From Aradus depressus (taxonomy: Eukaryota; Arthropoda; Insecta; Hemiptera; Aradidae), in NCBI GenBank assembly GCA_963662175.1, contig OY759215.1:21317079-21381078 (forward strand): 64,000 nucleotides of DNA, given 5' to 3'. Position 1 is the stretch's first letter. Every line of letters begins with the position of its first letter. Of this stretch, positions 33,386-47,500 are shown piece after piece. A program made the position numbers and the translations under genes. The notes under the pieces were generated by a model. That model ran no database searches. It saw nothing but the letters and a program-made list of their open reading frames with translations, and was not told the origin of the DNA.

Positions 33386-33805
33386 TGTGTCTAAAGGCTA
33401 TAAAGGCTTATCGTATTGTCTCTACGGTTGCTCTATAGGTGCTGGCAGGAGCTCCGCCCATAGATTGGTCTTGGACGGGGCCGTCGCCTCGTACTTTTGT
33501 AGACGCAATTTGCCTTTAGGAGCAGATATAGATGAGCCCTTACCTCTAGCTCTGGAGAAAGAGATGCGTGGACAGTCCAGACTAGAGCGTTGTAAGGACA
33601 TTGTCCAGGAATGGATTGTAGATGCGCAGAACATGTGGTCTTCGAATGTTCGCTGTATGACGGGCCAAAGGTAGCGTTGATACGCGGAACAAGATTGTAC
33701 CTACAGAATCTGGGACTCGACCTACGGCAGCTGGTGACTGAAACCGGCTACCTAGTGTTCAGCCGATTCGTCGTCTCCTGGCAAAGAAAGAAGAAAACAC
33801 TATGA
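33386..33805 (+). pseudogene. Non-LTR retrotransposon C-terminal remnant
   Basis: Frames at 33378-33674 and 33611-33805 together show LPLGADIDEPLPLALEKEMR, then AEHVVFECSLYDGP and LGLDLRQLVTETGYLVFSRF before the stop. The EHV.FEC..Y pattern is the C-terminal zinc-knuckle end of LINE ORF2, R1-like in style. The frame change makes it broken. Class within LINEs is inference. Confidence 0.65.
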
Positions 33806-33975
33806 CCTGCGCCGGAGACGAATGCAGGCACGCCGGTGGTGTGCCAGCGAGCGCCCCACATTTATCCCGAGCTCTCTCGGCGCGCCAAGTAAATTATGGT
33901 GGGCTGGGAGTGGCCGCTGATCGTCGCATATGGTCCGCGGCGGTCGCTCCTAGCCGACCACAGCAACAGATAATG
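33806..33975 (+). repeat. GC-rich 3' tail of the LINE remnant
   Basis: Follows the stop directly and is much richer in GC than its surroundings (GCGCCCCACATTTATCCC, GGTCCGCGGCGGTCGC), as expected for an untranslated LINE tail. Confidence 0.5.
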
Positions 33976-34164
33976 TGAAATAACGACCGTAGTATAATAA
34001 GGATAAATTGGTTATCAAAGCATCTCCAGACCTTTCATAACTCTTTTAGACTCCAGTGTCACACGAGCGTCAAAACAACGGAAACTTCAGACTTTGGACG
34101 TTTTACCCAATCAAATAGAACCTTGGTCAACGCTACGTATGATCATTTTTTCTAGCACTCGACT

Positions 34165-34325
34165 AAATCCGACCTTAGTTGGTTGGGAGCATTTTTGGAT
34201 AGCATCAACTCCCGAACTGATTTAAATGTATTACTCAAAGATGTACACCATCTACAGGATGTAGGGAAATCATTCACACATAAAAAGCTCACCTTGAGGT
34301 ACAGAGACTATACATTATATAAATA
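34165..34325 (+). pseudogene. Unidentified short coding-like remnant
   Basis: A frame reads LGAFLDSINSRTDLNVLLKD, then VHHLQDVGKSFTHKKLTLRY, ending RDYTLYK and a stop, followed by AATAAATAAAAC. It looks like the end of a retroelement ORF but I cannot name it. PLE-like motifs follow about 60 bp further on. Confidence 0.35.
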
Positions 34326-34334
34326 AATAAAACA

Positions 34335-34480
34335 AATATATTCTTTGAAATATTATCTATTTCAAAAAAATAATTATACATAAGCTATCAGCTTGGGCAT
34401 TACACCATCGTCAGGTTTTGTTGAACTAAACGTCTTAGTGTATAACTAAACCTGACCATGTGTAAAACATTTTTTTTTTA
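34335..34480 (-). repeat. PLE pseudo-LTR-like fragment
   Basis: Minus strand carries CCTGACGATGGTGTAATGCC, resembling the CTGANGATGG...half of the hammerhead-like block, with the GAAA half decayed. Confidence 0.4.
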
Positions 34481-35525
34481 ATAGACAATATTTCAAAAAA
34501 TAAGTTTATATTATTTATCGATTCTCAACTTAGAAATATTATATGTACAAGTATGAAAATTACAACATATACAACACATATAGCATACAATATATACAAT
34601 TTATTGCAAAAATCACTGGATATTTCTATAAAAACATAATATGTTCATTTTTTTTACTATAACTAAACATAAAATTTTATACATCTTATACTTTGCAATA
34701 TATACAATCAAATATATGATCATACATACGAATACTACAGATTTTGGTGTCTGTCCTTTGGCTTAACTATTGTAAATCTAAATTATAAATAAATAGACAC
34801 TCATAAATAATTGTATAGCTTAAACTATTGCACAAGCAGTAAAAACTATTGACCAGGTCAGTACTTCAATTATAACTAAATGGTGTTACTGATTTTTCTA
34901 AAGATTAAAATTTACACATACTAACCTTAAAAACTATGTAATAAGGCCTAATGATTACCACTTTTTTCCCCCTTAAAAAATGGAAAACAGACACAATATT
35001 TATAATTTTTATATCAAAAAATGTAAAAAATTTAAGGCTTGAAGCAGTCCTAATGTGATACAGGGAAAACCCAAATAAACGTTAACTGTACCAAAACGTA
35101 CGAAAATTGTAACAACAATTTAAATAGATTTCTTATATTTTATATTGTCCACACCCAGAATTATACTGTCTTAATTTACAATTCCAAATTATCTTACCCT
35201 TTTGGGCTAGAATTAAAAAATTAATTAATATTGTAGAAATTACATTTTCTGAAATGACAATATAATTCTGGGATATTCTATATACATATATGTATATATA
35301 ACATAAAACTTTAGTATTATTTTTCATTACATATGAAATATGTATTCTATTTGACTTACTTAACTTAAACTATTTAATATTAAACATATATTTTTAAAAA
35401 GTATATACCCAGAGAGAAATAATTAAATACAACCCCTTATCATGGAACACAACCTTTTACAGACAAAGAATTATTACAACGAGGACTAGATCATTCACAT
35501 AACTATGGTGTTAATGGCTCGGTTT
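34481..35525 (-). other. Probable 3' UTR/downstream region of the AIG1-like gene
   Basis: AT-rich and without coding sequence. A possible AATAAA on the minus strand lies near 34605-34610. A small inverted repeat at 35155-35275 (CAGAATTATACTGTC with its complement) may be a tiny MITE. Confidence 0.35.
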
Positions 35526-35557
35526 CTATTTGATCTTCTTTTTCTGGTCACGATAAA
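35526..35557 (-). CDS. AIG1-like: Candidate terminal exon 5 of the AIG1-like gene
   Basis: An acceptor, TATATTTTCAG, is followed by TT that completes a Val codon with the G from exon 4. The sequence then reads YRDQKKKIK and stops at TAG (35528-35526). Phase, total protein length, a basic tail typical of the family and a C-terminal KKXX motif all agree. It lies 16.7 kb from exon 4, so a nearer terminal exon cannot be excluded. Confidence 0.6.
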
Positions 35558-38500
35558 CTGAAAATATACATAAATAATATGAGTAATTACATAAAATACA
35601 TAAGGAACAGGTATTTAAATAGTGAGTGAATTACAACTCTCATATGAATAATTACCATAAAGTGAGAGGCAAAACTGACCATGAATCTCTTCTGAGTATG
35701 GGAAAGCTAGGTATTCATTTGAAAGCGTTGGGTGAAATGTATTCAAAACTACCATATTTTGAAATGTGGCACTAATTGTGGGGTGAAATGTGTTCAAAAC
35801 TACCATATATTGAAATTTAGTACTAATCATGGGGTGAAATGACTTCAAAACTACCATATTTTGAAATTTGTCTCTGATCGTGGGTTGAATTGGGTTCAAA
35901 ACTACTATATTTTGAAATTTGTCACTGATCGTGGGGTGAAATGTGTTCGAAACTAACTAATTTTGAAATTTAGTACTAATCGTGGGGTGAAATGACTTCA
36001 AAACTACCATATTTTGAAATTTGGCACTAATTGTGGGGTGAAATGTGTACAAAATTACCTTATTTTGAAATGTGACACTGATCGAGGGATGAAATGACTT
36101 CCCAACTGTCACATAATAAAATATGACATATTGACAATACCAAAAATCAAATACTTTCTGCCCTCACAAAAAAAATAGTGCAATAGTGAACAACAAAAAA
36201 TTAACTATTTGAATTGTAGCATTTTTTCAAAAAAAAAAAAAAAAAAAAAAAAAAGATTTTTGAGTTGTGGTAGTTTTGAATTAGATGGGCCATATTTATT
36301 ATGTTAAATAAATGCATGTTTTCTCCATCCTACATTTCTACAAATATATTTGTTTTATAGTCAAAATATCATAGTATATCAAATGTTATTAAAAAAATTA
36401 GTTAAGCTACAAAGAATAATGAAAAAAAATTACATTTCTATAAATCGAATTTTTTGAGGGCGGCGATAGCTAAAAAGTAGGGTGCGCTATCCTACTGAGC
36501 TCAAGATCGCGGGTTTTTTATTTCGAGATTTACAATGGTGAAGTAAACAATTGAGAATTTTCGCATATAGTCTCATAAACTTTCGTTTTTTTCAATTGAA
36601 ATCCTTTTTCTTCCAGAAAATGCTTCTATTCATTATTTTTTTACGAAGAGGAATATTTTTCGAAACTTTTTCATTTTCTAATTGAATAGCATATGACCTT
36701 GAAGATATGGGATTCGAGCACAGTTCGACTGATTTTTATACCATTTTCAGGAAATGTTTAGAAACTATCCGAGAGAAGTTTATGGTTTTTAGTATACTTT
36801 AAAAGAAAATTGCGGCGTTGAATTTGACAAAAGACACTCTTTTTGAACTTATTGATTTATGTGGAAAAGGAGCAATTGAATAATTTTCACTGGCTAATGC
36901 TGTGATCACCAATTTTAGAAGTTTGCCAGACAACACTCGTTTATCACTAGTAAGGTTTTATTTTTCACAGGTATCAACATTGATTCCTTCATTGTTCATT
37001 CATTTATAACAAGAAATATTTACTGCTACAAGAATAAATAGTTATTATTAAAATAAGTACATATTAAAAAAAAAAACTAAAAAAAAATTTTAATGGAAAG
37101 GTAAGAAATCTTTTTGCCTTACAGTACAATATACTTTACCGCACTTTCTAGATCATGATACTAGTTCCCTGCCTCCATTTCTTTGTAAAAATATATAATA
37201 AATTTAATGTTTCCTGTCAAGGCACGAACTTACTAACATGAAACTTCTTGGGCAAATCTGAGTAACATTACTAATGAATTAAACGATAAAAACACACATT
37301 GTCTCTGCCCTTCCGTCATGAAAACCTAATAACCCAAGTGGAATTAATGTCCTCAATTTTCAAATAAAAATGTAATACCGTTTCGATTATTATAACTTCA
37401 CTAAAAAATTTAGTAAAATGATTTGGGGTAAAATAACTGGATCATATAATAAAACAAGATAAGATTGACTTCTTTATCAAAGCTCAACTTAAAATAAATA
37501 CTCGTGTTTCTATTTATAATGTGCGACCAGATACTTAGAAATAGTGAACATTTAAAATGTATCTAAATTAACTATAGCATCATTATGGTGTAGAACACTA
37601 AAACTATGTTAATTAACATCATACAGGGTTTCAGTCGAAGTTTCCATAATTCTAGAAGTGGATAGACAGGTTCGAGAATGCTTCTTTAAAAAACTATTAA
37701 GAGAAAACCTCAAAAACCACGTGTTTTTTTTTCAAACTTTTATGAGATGGCAACCACAAAATACATTCCTTATTATCTATCCAAACACACTTTGAAATAA
37801 GCATTTTGAAAGAGAAGGGGAAAGGCGCTGAGTCACAATAAAGGTACACAGATCAGTTCTGCTTTGCTATCATGAAAAAAAGCCCTTATCAACAGAAATA
37901 TCGGGAATTTCGCAAAATCATGTTTTTACAGATTTACAAAAAAAAAAAAAAGTATTACCTGCATAACCTTGCCATTTATGAAATTCATTAAAAATCAAGA
38001 AAAACAGTTTCTCCTTCGCAAAGAGAACTAATAGAATAATTACCTAGAGTATTACAAATAAATAAATGAAGTAATGACTTAACTCTTGTATCAGTTGTTT
38101 ACTCGTGCCACAAGGAAAAATTATTCCATAACAGGTTTTTCTTTACCAAGGAAAAATATATTTTGTTAAATTTTAGTGAATTTCATAAGCTACAAAGTTT
38201 TTTTTAAATTAATTTATTTGGGGGGCCATGGTGGCCATGCGGGCTAGAGCGTAGGGCTTTAGTCACATGGTCTCACCATGGTTTGCGGGTTCGGATCCCG
38301 TCCGGGAGTGAGCTTTATTTCGTAGATAGAACTCCCTCCCGGGGCCACGGATGTCGTAAATAACTAGATAACTCAGTGACATGGCTAATATACATCGTAC
38401 ATAAGGCCAAAAGAAGAAGAAAAAAAGTAGGTGTGAATTAATTTATTTAAATGAGTAAAACACATGATCTTGCGAAATACCCGATATAAGGACTTTTTTA

Positions 38501-41500
38501 CAAAAAATAAATGGTTCAAGATTGCAAGACAGGAATGATCTGGGTACCTTTACTGCAACTCCGCCTCCATCATCTTTTCAAAATGCATATTTCAAAATTT
38601 ATTTGGATAGATAACAAGTGTATTTTGTGGTGGTTAGCTCACAAAATAATATGTGAACACACATGATTTTTTTAGTTTTTCTTTCAATAATTCCTTAAAG
38701 AAGCACTTCCGGACCTTTTTATTTTTTCTTAAATTCGATCCACCAAACCTCAAGTTATGGACACTTCGAAGAATGGCGTTGAAGAATATTTCATTATCTG
38801 AAGCGTTACGAGGGATATTTGTGATTAAATTGAGTCGTTGTCAAACCAAGAAGTGGGTCTATATTTATTTTTTTATGGAAAATAAAAGGTTCTGTGTTAA
38901 AAGTTAGTGAAAATTCTTTTTAAAAAAAGTGTACATGTTTAAAATTTGTTCTCTGCCTCTTTGAACACAGATTTTATTTTGTTATCCATAATTTAAAAAA
39001 AAAAAAAAAGTAGACCATTTGGACAAGCAACGACAAAAAAAAATCAACTAAAGTGTTAACTGATGAGCCATTTCCACCAATCTACCAAGATGTGTTAGCT
39101 ATAAAATTTCAGTTATTTACCAATAATATACTAATAATAGACCGCAAAAATAGTAATGGTTAGTATAGTAACTTCATTAAACCAATTAGCTGTAATAAGA
39201 AAATGTTAATAAAACAATTTAAAAAAAAAGAAGAAAGTTTGTTATAAGCATTTTATAGCGAAAAAGAGTGTAGCTAAAACACATGTAAGACATACTCCAA
39301 AAATGCACTTTCTCACAAAAAACTATAAAATAACATGCAGGCATGCCGCAAACAGGCTAAACATTTTGTAGAAGCACTACAGCCTATAAAAGCTCAAATT
39401 ATTATTAATACGTTTATTTAAACTTGCTGTATATATTTATTCAATTTGTTTACGTTATTTACTCACCGAAGTCTTATTTACTATATTTAACATTGGGATG
39501 AGTAGATGGCTGATCTTCAGCTGTAACATGTACAATAGTATTTGTTTAAATTTTATTTCCATTACATATAACAATCGTTCGAAAAGTTAAATATTAATTT
39601 CGAAGCCTTTCTCTGTACGTCAGTTCGTCTAGAAGTAGGGTATATATTGTTTTCGCTTGAAATTCCTAGTCGAAAAGGAAAAGTCCATCCACGAAGAAAA
39701 AAGTTAGCGAATTTCCAAGGTAATAACATTCTGTTTTCTTATGGTTGCCATTCATGCTGATACAAAGATAGGAAATGCAACACTCAACATTTACTAACAG
39801 AACCTGAACAACATGCGACCCGAATGATCAGAAAAACTATTTTTTATATAAATACAAAAAAATACTAATTGAACGATCCCCAATTCGTGTTCAAAGAAGA
39901 ATGTTGATGAACAAATGGTAGTTTCCGTAGTTCTTGCCAACCGGGTGAACGCATACGCTGATTTCTACAAAATTCCCTTAAAAAAGGATGATTATAAACG
40001 AAGTCAAATAAAAATAATTTGTTTAATTTGATTATTTTATGTAAAAGTTGTATAATGTACATAATGAATTTGTGGTTTAATTTTTCTGAGAAATCTTACT
40101 TTATAAATAATTCATAACGTCGTCCAGTCGGATCCCCTCATTCTCATGTGTGCATTGCATGTTTGGCATCAACTAAAATGAAGGCTTTTTCTTTACTTGG
40201 CTGTTAAGGATTATATCTTTCAATTCTAAAAGTGCTCATGGATACAAGGGAATGGGAAAAAAAATAATGTACCATTGAGGATGACGCAGGGGCGTTAAAA
40301 ACCCATTTATGTTAATTTACAGATATTTGTAAGCTAATAGCACCACCCTATGGTCGTTACTCCCACCTCATCGAATGCATGCACAATAAAATTCTTATTT
40401 TTAAAATATTTTAACTTTTTTTTTCGTTACCTACTTAAGATTGGGGTAAACCCTATACTTCCGAAGGGCTGAAAACTGATGCTGAGTATCAAAAATGAAT
40501 AAATAAAACCAGTCAAGTGCGAGTTGTAATTGTTGCGAAAAGAATTCCATACCCTTACAGTTTTTCCCATCTGATATACATGTAAATATATATATATATA
40601 TATATTTTTTTTTTCGGAGGCTCAATTAATCAACAATGAAACCCGTAATATTATTGAGGCCATTTCTACGTATAAAGCTGTGCATGGACCAACGGTCAGA
40701 CTCGGTAAGTTTTCCATAAGTGTTTCATTTTTACCATTTGTGGTACGGACTCCTGAAAAAGTAAAGAGAACCTAACGAAAAAAGGAAATGTAATAAATTG
40801 TTAATGGTAACCCATGGCTGGAGTTAAAATTAGCGGTCAATCGTTATTTTTAAGTGTACCCAATCTACTGTCACATACACATGAGCAAAATGTGCGGAAG
40901 CTACTTAAAACGAAGACTATTTCTGTTGTTTTAATACAATTTGAATTTTTTAAGTAAGTTTTTAATTGACAAAGCCTTCAAAGTAGTTAAAATTCCTTCT
41001 ACGATAAATGCCCAAAACTGTGCACAGTGATGAACTAAACTTCCTGAAAAGGTTTTTTAAATATAGTATACATTTTCCACACTATATAATTTCGTATCGT
41101 CCCTACAACGGCTATAAACAACTGGAGTATTTAATAACTCTAATTGGGATCATTCTCCAACTAAGGAGAGCGAATTAGTGGAGTTTTAATAAGCGTAAAA
41201 AATCTATTGTTGCCATGGACTACAATTTTCTTTTCCGGTAGCATGTCAGGATATGTCACTCTGGGTTAATATGTAGCCTAACACGAGAGAGACATATTTG
41301 TAGAGCTAATGTTAAACATATTTACAAATCACATGCAACATCACGTGTCAGGGGAGGGAATTATTTTACATTTGAATTTTACACATCATTGGCTGTTTCT
41401 GCGAGACACCTCTCCTCTCCCCTTGTCACTATTGTGCAGCCCTCAATGAAAAAGATAAATTACTTTATACAGAAAATAATTAAATTCATTACCGAATAAA

Positions 41501-44500
41501 AGTATAAACATAAAGGATGACCGGAGTCAAGAAGTTGTAAATAAGCCAGCGGGTCGGCAGCTCAGAGGTGTTCTAGCATTTTGAGCTCAAGATAACGAAT
41601 CCCAAACCCGATTAAAGCCTTTAGATTTTTTATCTGGGAGGTGAAGAAACATTGAGCACACCCTCTTTCGGATCGGAGGTTAAGCGATGGTTTCGAGCCA
41701 GGTACTTGTTAAAAACCCCTGCATTAAGTGAATAAACCTGCGTAGGTTAAATTTATGACTCTCATTGTAGTGCCGAACTCATGTCCACCAAAGTGATGAA
41801 AGAGCGCTCTGGTAGCAGGCGATATGACCTTGCAGTTAATGCCCGGGCATGACTCACAATAACTAACTAAACCAACGGATACGATTATTAATAAAATGTT
41901 CTTGTAATTTAGGAATATGTTAATGCTTAGTGGGGCCGAAATAAAAATTTTTATTCAATATTAAATCTAAATAAAGACTGGCTATTATCCAATGTGACTT
42001 GAATCAACGATATAATCACAACTGTCCTCTCATGCGTGTTTGTTTACTGAGCTCATGATGGTTTGAAACCCGGGCGAGGCTCTTAGTTTATTTTATCTGG
42101 GAGCTAAAAATTTAAATAGGCAAAATTTAGGACTCCCATAGTGGAGTCGGACTCATTTCCACCAGAGTGATGAAAGAGCGATCTGGTAGTAGGCGATATG
42201 ACCTCGTATTTAAAGCCCGAGCATGAGTCATAATAACTAACTGTCCTTTCAGCATACAACAATATATTAAATATATATTTACATAAACGCATATATACAA
42301 AAGATTTTCTTTGTTTGTAAAAAATATATGCGAAAAATTAAAATACACTGTAAATAGTTGTACTATTTGTTATATAATGTACAACAAAGAAATTACAATT
42401 TATTTTTATTTTTTCACATATTTATTTTTATCGTCGTACCGTTATAAAAACTGAAAACAGTGACCAGTTCAAACATGTTAGTATGCACATACATTTCGAA
42501 ATTATTACTGATTAAACATGTTTATAATAGACTATGTTTAAATGTATTAGTAACATGAGTAAAACATGTTCTGAAGATATGTATTTACAATTATTATTAG
42601 TAATATTAGATAAATAGATAGATAGTCTATCCGCCTTTAGATAGTATGTGAGCCTGAACCCAAAATATGTACACGAATATCTATGTCGAAAATTACACAA
42701 CTATACATAAAAATTTTGATATTCCAAAAATGTAAAAATGGATTGAAATCCCATTCTAGATTTTCTTTACCTATAATCTAATGATAAAGTTTAGAAACGT
42801 TTTCTTAGGGGCTTCCAATCTCGGAATCGGGATTAGGAAATAAATTTAACAGGCAGTGACATAAATTTAAATTTGATGTTACTCCCGCCTTTCGTTGCGT
42901 TGTACCGCTGCGCCATTGTCAGTGTAACGCATCAGCCAAATGTGCGTGCGTGTACGTGATCTCGTAGTTTTTAAGTTACTATTTCTAAATAATCTAGCTA
43001 TACAATGATTGATTTTGTGGAAGCAATGAGTGCAAAAATTAGAAACCAAATCTCAGTTTGGAATAATTTCATGAAGATCAGATTCTTTGGAGGCAAAATG
43101 CAAAATTTATACATCATATATTTACTCACAGCTCAATAATGCTCCCACTTATATACATATATTTTACAGCCCAGCAATTATAGTCGTTTCAGGAAGTACT
43201 CCCACCATCAGTAACTATAATTTATTTGCTGATCTTTGTGGTAAACAATATTTTTTCTCATATTAATCATAATATTCTTTTTGCAGATTATGATTAATAT
43301 GAGAAAAGAAATTGAAAAAAAAAAAAAAAAAAAAACAGGGAATAAATTATGGATACTGATGATTGGAGTACATTCCAAACGTCTCTAATTGTTAGGTTGT
43401 AAACAAACAAAAAATAAATGAGAGAATAAAGTAGAGCTGTGAAAAAATAATATATAAATTCAAAACCTCCTTACACAACACAAAAGTGATAAAACCAAAC
43501 TATAATGGAAATATGCGATGTATGAATAAATATTTTATCAAAAATGTTGTTATATATTAAATAATGGAGATCGTCATCTAAATTCCCAATAATTTTGGGA
43601 ATGGAAATTTGATGTCCGGATTGAAGTACTGCGTTGGATAATGAATTTCGGTTCAGCCGCTTTTGAGACATTAGGAAAAAGACAATATGGACCGAGGCTA
43701 AATTTTCTGAATATGGATGAATGCAACAAAGCATCTTTTCAGATTTAAAGTGCATGCTGCTATCCCAAGTAACAGTGCGTCGCGGTTGTGTGAAAAGCTC
43801 AAAATCTGCATGATATGGGTCATCTGAATATTTGACTGAAAGAAAAACTCCCCTAAATAATATCTAATGTCTTCCCAACCTTTTTTTACATCCCGGCACA
43901 CTTAAGTATACACATGTATACGTTTTCAAATAGCGGAGGTTATGTTATCATTATAAGACAATTTTAGAGTCACACAAATCAAATGAATAAATAAAATAAA
44001 ACTCCAATAAATATAAAATAAAAAAATTGTGTGACTCAGATGGGGTTCCCATCAATAATATTTTTATTTTATTTAATAATTTGTGCAATGTGTTAGATTC
44101 TTTTGACTGCTATAATTTAATTTTAATTTAAAAACATATTAAAATCTGTGAGAGGTGAGACTATTTTTATTTTGAAAGCTGTGAAATAATCACGTCAGTC
44201 ATGTTCTCATTATTTGTAAATTTATCTTGATCAAGTCAGATAATTTCGTCACGGCACCCCTGACTCCTGTTCGGAAAAACGGCACAATGGTTGACTTGGA
44301 CTTCAGAATTTAATTACTTCATCGTCACAAGAAATACTCAATTGGCTTACTGTACTCTGCACAAAAATAATCATTTATTGACTGATATGATATGAGATAC
44401 AGAGGTATCTTAGCCTCTTACTTCGTGTCGGTTCTTTCAGCTTCTACCAAAGAGCAAAATAAACGAAGAACCATATATTCAAAAATTTCAAGTTTGTTTT

Positions 44501-47500
44501 CTGAGTGATTTGTCGTAAGTGAAGAGGATTCATAATAATTCCTTCCTTACGAGTTGTATTTTGCTCCCAAAGTCCCAATCACGTAAACAAACCATCGCGA
44601 AAATTGTGAAATCATATTCAGGGACAGGGTATCGGCACCGTTTAAGGAATGTTGGGCGAGAGAAGTAATTCACGAGAAGTGGGGAAAACACATCATCATC
44701 CCCATACATAAGAAATGCAATTCCTCTCATAGAAACAATTATAAGCCAATCTGTCTCTCGCAGTTTTTGAACCCAGTGCTGGAAAGAAGGCTGCGGGCGT
44801 TGGTGGAATTAGGAATAGTAGAAGAACAAGCAGCACTTAGGCCAGGACGTCAAAACCAGGATCATCTATACACTCTGAGGTCTAAAACAGAAAAGGTGTA
44901 AGAATCAAGGAAAAAAGATACACCAAGTGTTCCTTGACTTGACGGCTGCCTTCGATACGGTGCCTAGACTCGAAATATGGAAAGCTTTGGAATCACTAGG
45001 AGTAGAGGGGAAAATCCTAAATATGATCAAATCGATACATAGTAAAGGGGATCGTGAGACTGAACAGGTCTAAATCGAAGCTGTTTTCATGACTGTTGGC
45101 AGGAGGCAAGAAGGTAGCTGAGCCCCTATCCTGTTCAACATCTTTATGATTCCAAGCCTCGTTAGGAAGAGGAAGGTAGAGAAGAAGACTAAGATGTAGC
45201 TATACAATGCTGTCTACCTCCCCACACTAAACTACGGCAGCAGAGACAGTTAGTATGTTAAACGCATGCCTGTGAATTCTTCGCCCACAGGCGTCATGGA
45301 GGCAAGACCCCTATGAAGAAGACCCAACGGCCTGGGAGGACACCATCTATAGGCGTGCAGTTGGAAGAGACATGGCATAGGGGACTTGAATCGACTAGTC
45401 CTAGGCAGGAACCGTTGGAAGAGTCATCTCTTATACGGGGTAAGACCTCTATGAAGAAGACCGAACGGCCTGAGAGGACACCATCTATAGTCGTGCAGTA
45501 GCGGACTTGAATCGGCTACTCCTAGGCAGGAACCGTTGGAAGAGGCATCTCTTATACGAGATAAGACCCCTATGAAGAAGACCCAACGGCCTGGGAGGAC
45601 ACCATCTATTGTCGTGCAGTTGGAAGAGGCATGACATAGGGGACTTGAATCGGCTACTCCTATGTAGGAACCGTTGGAAGAGTCATCTCTTATACGAGGT
45701 AAGACCCCTATGAAGAAGACCGAACGGCCTGGGAGGACACCATCTATAGTCGTGCAGTTGGAAGAGGCATGACATAGGGGACTTGAATCGGCTACTCCTA
45801 TGTAGGAACCGTTGGAAGAGTCATCTCTTATACGAGGTAAGACCCCTATGAAGAAGACCCAACGGCCTGAGAGGACACCATCTATAGGCGTGCAGCAGCG
45901 CACTTGAAATGGCTACTCTTAGACAGGAACCGTTGGAAGAGTCATCTCTTATACGAGGTAAAGCATGGGGAAAGAAGAAAAATTCAGGGACCTTAAAACG
46001 TGTGATTCCGTAGACAATTTTATCTCGATTATTTGCACGAACTAACTAGAAGTAAACAATTATTTTCACTAGTTTATCGATTAATTAATCAGATCGCGCT
46101 CTTAATCCAATTTCATAAAATTTGGAGTGATAAATTTTGCCAAATCTATTGAATACATGAATGTTCATATAACTGTCTAGCAATCTGAAGAAGGAAACTG
46201 GGGCGTCTACATCTGAAACAAGTGCCAACAAAGGAGTTTCAAAATGAATACTTTTAACAACAATAGAGAACCCAAGACGATTCGTCCACCCATAATCTAT
46301 ATAAATAAAGTGTCTGTAAGATTATTCCTCCATTATGTCTAAATCAGGGGTCGGTAAACTTTTTACACAGGGAAGGAGGGATCGTTGTGTCTTAGCTTTT
46401 CAATCGCGGTTCTCATAAAAAACAAGAAAATTTAGAGGGAACCGGGATTAATACACGAAAATTTTAAATATTACATACCATATTTGCTAATGCAAATAAC
46501 GATTTATTTTTATTTTTGCTTTTGTTAGGACAAAAAATCGTAACTTTAATCCAACCCCCTCTAGTGACTCTGTAAAAGTTATTTTTGAATAATTTTGAGA
46601 GACAAGGGGTATGGAAATAATTTTAAACGAAAAAGTAAAAAAACAAAATAAATTAATTTAAAAAAAAATAAAACTATTTATTTTATTTTATTTTTTTTTT
46701 TATTTATGAAAAACAATTAAATAAAAGTTTTAAAGTTATTTCAGAACTATGCAAACATAAATGTATATTTATATTTTTAGAAAAGTCATAAATCTTAGCT
46801 GAGGTAAAGAATAGATAATAAAAGAAGTATTCAATTGAAATAAATAAATAAATAAGTAATAAATGAAATTAATGAGAAATTGTAGAAAAATGGAAGAGAT
46901 TATATTTTGATTATAGACGAGTCCAAATAAATGAAATTAATGAGAAATTGTAGAAAAATGGAAGAGATTATATTTTGATTATAGACGAGTCCAAATAAAT
47001 GAAATTAATGAGAAATTGTAGAAAAATGGAAGAGATTATATTTTGATTATAGACGAGTCCAAATAAATGAAATTAATGAGAAATTGTAGAAAAATGGAAG
47101 AGATTATATTTTGATTATAGACGAGTCCAAATAAGAGAAATGACAACAATAGCACAGAACAACGGGATTTTATAAATAACAAATTACATTTTGTTAAAAA
47201 AAAAAATATTCGTTAATAAATTAGTTCTTGAATAAATAAGGAATAAATATTTATCTTCAACACGTCGAGATAATAAAATAGGAACTTGAACGAGAGGATC
47301 TTCACTGGGATTTATTTTTTCTACTCGAGGTCTGCAAATGGGACTAGTTTTTGAAAATTCTGAAAAGAATAGACTAACTTACGACTCTCTGGAATTAAAA
47401 AGAAAAAGAGATTCCACTTTTAAGTTAAATATGCAAAACTGCTTCAACGGTTTAGGGGTCAGTTGTTGAAAATCAGACGTTGATCTTTGTGTGATATGAT

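Noticed and set aside
35615..35899. 94-residue repeated peptide frame
   Set aside because: Product of the 51-bp tandem array being divisible by three.
36458..36520. Isolated tRNA
   Set aside because: Only the front half of a SINE head; B box destroyed.
38653..38907. 84-residue ORF
   Set aside because: Lies in one arm of an inverted duplication and resembles no family.
45424..45903. 159-residue minus-strand ORF, the longest in the window
   Set aside because: It is antisense to a tandemly repeated LINE fragment whose 138-bp period keeps the frame open; the peptide is just a 46-residue repeat.
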